Origin: a bacterium
Lineage (GTDB): Bacteria > Oederibacteriota > JAAXVQ01 > JAUVAV01
NCBI GenBank assembly: GCA_023139775.1
Contig: JAGLMY010000081.1
Coordinates: 1-37,691 of the forward strand
Reading direction: 5' to 3'
Length of the DNA: 37,691 nucleotides
Below are positions 37,301 to 37,691 of the stretch, one piece after another. How positions within the stretch are numbered: the stretch's first letter is position 1; each line of letters begins with the position of its first letter. Below the pieces are notes generated by a model. That model did not search any database, was not told where the DNA came from, and worked only from the letters and a program-made list of their open reading frames with translations. The translations under genes were made by a program, and so were the position numbers.

Positions 37301-37691
37301 GCAGGCGCTGGTATATAGATGGACGCAGTATTTCAAAAGATCCAGGCTGCCTTCACGCCACGCCACGCGCCTGGCATCGAATTGCTTTAGCCGGGAGTTA
37401 TAAAGCGTGGCTTTCAGTTCATCCAGTATCTCGCGCAGGTCATAGCAATATCCCTGGCTCTCGGCATTTAAAAAAGAACCAACAGCCTGTCGGCTGGCTT
37501 CATACAAGGCCGGGGTCTCAATGCCTTCCAGGCGGATAGGATATTCGCCAATAGCCGCGTAAAATTCCGCGCCGGTGAGCTTGCCCTGTTTGACAAAATA
37601 GTCGCTGACTTGCTCTCTGGCTTGCTTGATCGGAAAATCGCTGATAGCCGCAGTGTTAACAGTATTAAAAGCGCCTTCCTCACCCACCAGT
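28391..37691 (-). CDS. Giant mosaic protein, 5' end outside the window
   Basis: At least 3,099 residues; the frame is still open at the edge, so the true start is not seen. Numbering below is from the GTG at 37687. Parts in order: a helical N-terminal region; a GGFHTDH motif (299-305) in a domain common to giant proteins of this type as I recall; two hydrophobic segments (about 533-565); long helical-repeat stretches (about 700-1400); an acetyltransferase-like segment (about 1463-1530, weak); several membrane helices (about 1629-1834 and 2004-2062); HEVSH (H2169, E2170, H2173), a metallopeptidase-like zinc motif; a P-loop GRIGSGKS (2311-2318); and an aldose-1-epimerase-like domain (about 2560-2865) with HGMVR (H2658), HPWF (H2730) and EPVSSPPD (E2835). 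No signal peptide can be judged. It carries a palindromic repeat in frame at 230-249. Overall function unknown. Confidence 0.85.
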   Translation of the reverse strand, partial: LVGEEGAFNTVNTAAISDFPIKQAREQVSDYFVKQGKLTGAEFYAAIGEYPIRLEGIETPALYEASRQAVGSFLNAESQGYCYDLREILDELKATLYNSRLKQFDARRVAWREGSLDLLKYCVHLYTSACKLKLKVDIYPQLKRFVSENQNFFSLEINPDRLFQELDKLDTVIRQQLYISEPQRELDILYRRLDIVEKLLNISVSADELAEFRTQREKYSMKEFTNFINNVRARCLSDIALAKSDAVPLQPDPEMYALDNYLQRVDDFYHLADERSIQFVDNLIRKMNRSGEKLSVMITGGFHTDHVLAELKRRGITYVSITPGLTQQDVINPYFSLLQNQQTPLEKLLAKNQNIMAMESFLQHTEAVKNFQRTFASNFRLNCEVIAAAELGVEKLKSLLEESTQAGPVCVAVDNKFYTENKALLQQMPDVHIIPTKLQAKSGESMIAIVSAAKNIAGNLKHSFQKTGQIGPYNIAYYYSSEEAKVDIEKIFHSQRQSPAARLNRISKRVLNLPRQALTWILNIPARVEIESSQAWTGAAIGIALAIFIVSGNMPGIVITGLLILSILTRRIMDLRYMQLAGVPRVVGRRILKVSKKIKPALLNEGRSDGKKPELVAAKDSRQVALTGIESKDIEREVGVPGPKLIRISARGVTSDGELTEEPVHMVLKLRVLRPNEKRLISEAMKGYENFLDNHGPVTEDQKVLRRIIQAAEILNRISLKENFHLQWGEEVKGFFVIENMQINIGPYAAVTAGIDLLGLAIPDIGLDSPHAVLLHKSILSDPTAAPVFAAELLRNLAEVLKRPEIDRKFLPGFVGRILGREIQKKSTQWMRLQHEQQRTQLKENKTLYLRKLLLLLAEAFSAGWFGAPEAQGLVLAQLFFRKLINENEIQRMLCSSNKSVQQAAKFAQQVIVGKTEEDIPYFWDQLHEQDPEMIEIIKNADEIIALIRSEQKTLPVFETEYFKTDGSKSLKQITDEPKMFANVYAKLFYDGMLSLAEIRSRAYENENEDISNSARLALGLILPELIKKGKAPAWILRDLLFSININLEVAEITAIGKVGLVCLQQGGDPAWFINYLTGGLRRVYFIAREQALRYIGSFITALIQDLGGLSKQDYMKYSAWVKAGFPYLESTTEDYFACRNPHEFLEESKQQGLRLIQNGFDYNDRRQVELAYIGTWFCGIKIRFEEFVKRVEVLAKLDEIHNGYFEKLFTKANGLKSLLLSVQGAQEQVTTQVNPNVLDNHMKKLYACKQQVDQLDWNAELKKIIPDFQLSRLYLQFLFFKMGKKPDRRVKAAIPAKPISEIFGELRANRRLFYLAAFRFLRSHLSQKRKAQSERLIFLMCELMISDAMEDSALVNQMESGPLAERIIGFENFYENYIHHLPNALDINVQKIKGFYPAMHAFSADVFQEIRKADRIEEDENKTYLLVPQNFLGVFRGRAGIIDCTFDLEYNDAYTRAMHEDMIYYFVYKGKALKGYVGLGVGKNDAKEKVLTINTINAPALDGEPLLTNLLLAIGKTAAELKCIGIALPEDLDPSFNFKNKRTLAEMSIYQSALPMHIGPWHADTWEYFKEVYGEDIFNSIEDGNFRFISLRQLAEIQAAQEALALTKSHAFGAKAATEFAEAGEMPATAAAASLLYFFAMFLFPGSPKRWVQWGRAGLKLEQVGLFGIGMLVGLGITGTPIVFMGSLLVFLFLHQPLKLIAQYRARGQLPPAERPGSIREFLQDYNWKTGFFGNFREQFKHTLPYIFLTLPAISLWFLPLAAFGLLASFIHNEFDQQIFAQVLKHAAPATERKYNIPLRKHSPVFDRLPPLRWGLVALLGTFFSLVHGIASVFGRQMPAVPTEKIINRHPTIIDLKYEYATKDDFNLADFKHSRIKIKILDKKAFGFRRYWINRLFGIPVERLIEKGKIAAEADELEIYVPRQILAALNLSPSRPEEQNANINKRPSHFTTTVAKLHLGHTLRYQVIREDTMTRRALRFARLMFSLKNLMFWQIPDYELREKSGRQPIFFVGIIPILASLAAHFLLLQWGRGLEFWLAKAVMMVLAYSIWIAGTLLTLNFIYRVPDVWALRYKADSNYELLDFRDDLRQLNGLGTELPDAWLPWIYGATDDIPSEIEQIKLTMVSTNPWWLLLGLGALSYYDPASNALGLPQNIKVLTQHRRLGKVAHEVSHYLQMQSGQSGMSAELRALREEIRMSLLAKRMQEKLSQAVERLENLRHSMGIYALQAGELEKLVAIIWKMETLLGLRSPADSFEIDSPLIDIRFIFRPYWNDMHRRPEELPMKEGLKELEHRVKNKISKKGRAVILVSGRIGSGKSYLSRQMLNRGFAGIPASKIKVIDTDVLFQKKAEIQMEVIQHALDPSNDYSIIVIDDGLLALVGSFSKSISEALEAAINIRVFKKNQEKLRVERLLDPKADFDRVFPGIDTLVMSFMNDILEHHVWIPQREEQADIILAEGFEIRVGDGKAEKLKPAPIKEPVVETPAAKLPGEPLIPESQAVPALLPKGTPDPGREARRIILAMQHPWTRRLPALVISIITFAQEFINPIANRYNVQQSSRDGYDTYIFTDVNTGNSFEIVPGCAGKIISWKVKGQEMLYFESVQASGGIEVMYPFIDRVAGNKAVYVDEKGKEHEIDLTDDDLVTAGLTKKDAAKVVYHGMVRKLPWTVEKIKFDKNGISIRTSFANRDHPEISSRFGRKGKIAVSYTLQGNELKSKIKLRNSSIATTGSHPWFKRGVGKWFISTSAKKEVVMKDMIPTKDPRREVAGTDLDLRDLQPSDTDRHAVLEDLDYDQRGMATSRLYNETDGTLIEVEQSRSLTFVVIWDLLKNKFLAIEPVSSPPDGLNEYKNPRGLKPITQKNYTAEVTYRVSTVRDKGQKPFLAAGSKKTKIVEEEPEPRKPAARAHGIIRPLAAMFRRFSQIQPLIIQRILQGLVQRINPQLYLTQLQTELAQRAPELAQASQLAIALQDEKSSVGRAYFEMSGNANKETRIAFGQVVKDYITAMDDAGRQTTEWLYFSELLKLMLPIDVMAAGYGNEVGEPLGGSRAQVLVLPTEWLQHGRNIKVLYDLWLPLPFRMNDDLIDNIFRKRMRRSPFRAA
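36943..37000. repeat. 58-bp palindromic element inside the giant ORF
   Basis: The GTAAGGGCACG / CGTGCCCTTAC ends are exact complements. An inner stem TCCGACTTCGCT / AGCGATGTCGGA has one mismatch and a 2-base loop. It is read in frame as residues 230-249 of the giant protein (VRARCLSDIALAKSDAVPLQ). The end sequence makes it a relative of the GTAGGG palindromes found between genes. Confidence 0.85.

Overview
All genes in this window lie on the minus strand, so transcription reads from high to low coordinates. The gene set is that of a diderm (two-membrane) bacterium: BamA, TamB, OmpH/Skp, Lol ATPase and permease, and SecDF. It also carries a McsA-McsB-ClpC protein-arginine-phosphorylation/unfoldase module, best known from Gram-positives. 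With the moderate base composition and one enormous mosaic ORF (over 3,090 residues and still open at the edge), the best guess is a member of Candidatus Omnitrophota (OP3) or a close relative. This is an inference from gene content; there is no rRNA in the window to confirm it.

Layout in transcription order. (1) 37691-28391: a giant mosaic membrane-associated protein, 5' end outside the window. It carries a GGFH-motif domain, helical repeats, several membrane segments, a zinc-protease-like HEVSH motif, a P-loop domain and an aldose-1-epimerase-like domain. (2) 27980-24149: a chemotaxis-like signalling locus with a tandemly duplicated CheX-type protein, CheW, a CheY-type receiver, a single CheX-type protein and a second receiver. 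It has no CheA, CheB or receptor gene, and it contains a broken cheR start, a frameshifted gene and a trace of a thrombospondin-type-3 sequence, so it looks partly decayed. (3) 24120-18223: rsmD, a secreted HEAT-repeat protein, secD, secF with a good Rho-independent terminator, then a lipoprotein. (4) 18072-16606: a DUF2079 membrane protein. (5) 16488-8858: lysS, lolC/E, lolD, mcsA, mcsB, clpC, tightly packed with several overlaps. (6) 8852-182: tamB, bamA, ompH, the outer-membrane assembly block.

The most distinctive non-genic feature is a family of short palindromes with GTAGGG...CCCTAC ends, found at ten places. Two supply the TAG stop codon of the preceding gene. Two identical 68-bp copies lie in inverted orientation on either side of secD. 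One has expanded into six tandem 16-bp half-units directly upstream of a lipoprotein promoter. One sits in frame inside the giant ORF. The 5' GTAG end recalls REP elements mobilised by RAYT transposases, but no such transposase is in the window. A separate inverted-repeat-bounded element of about 142 bp lies at the left edge.

Functionally, the right part is sensing/signalling plus a lineage-type giant protein. The middle and left parts are housekeeping for protein export, lipoprotein sorting, outer-membrane assembly and protein quality control.
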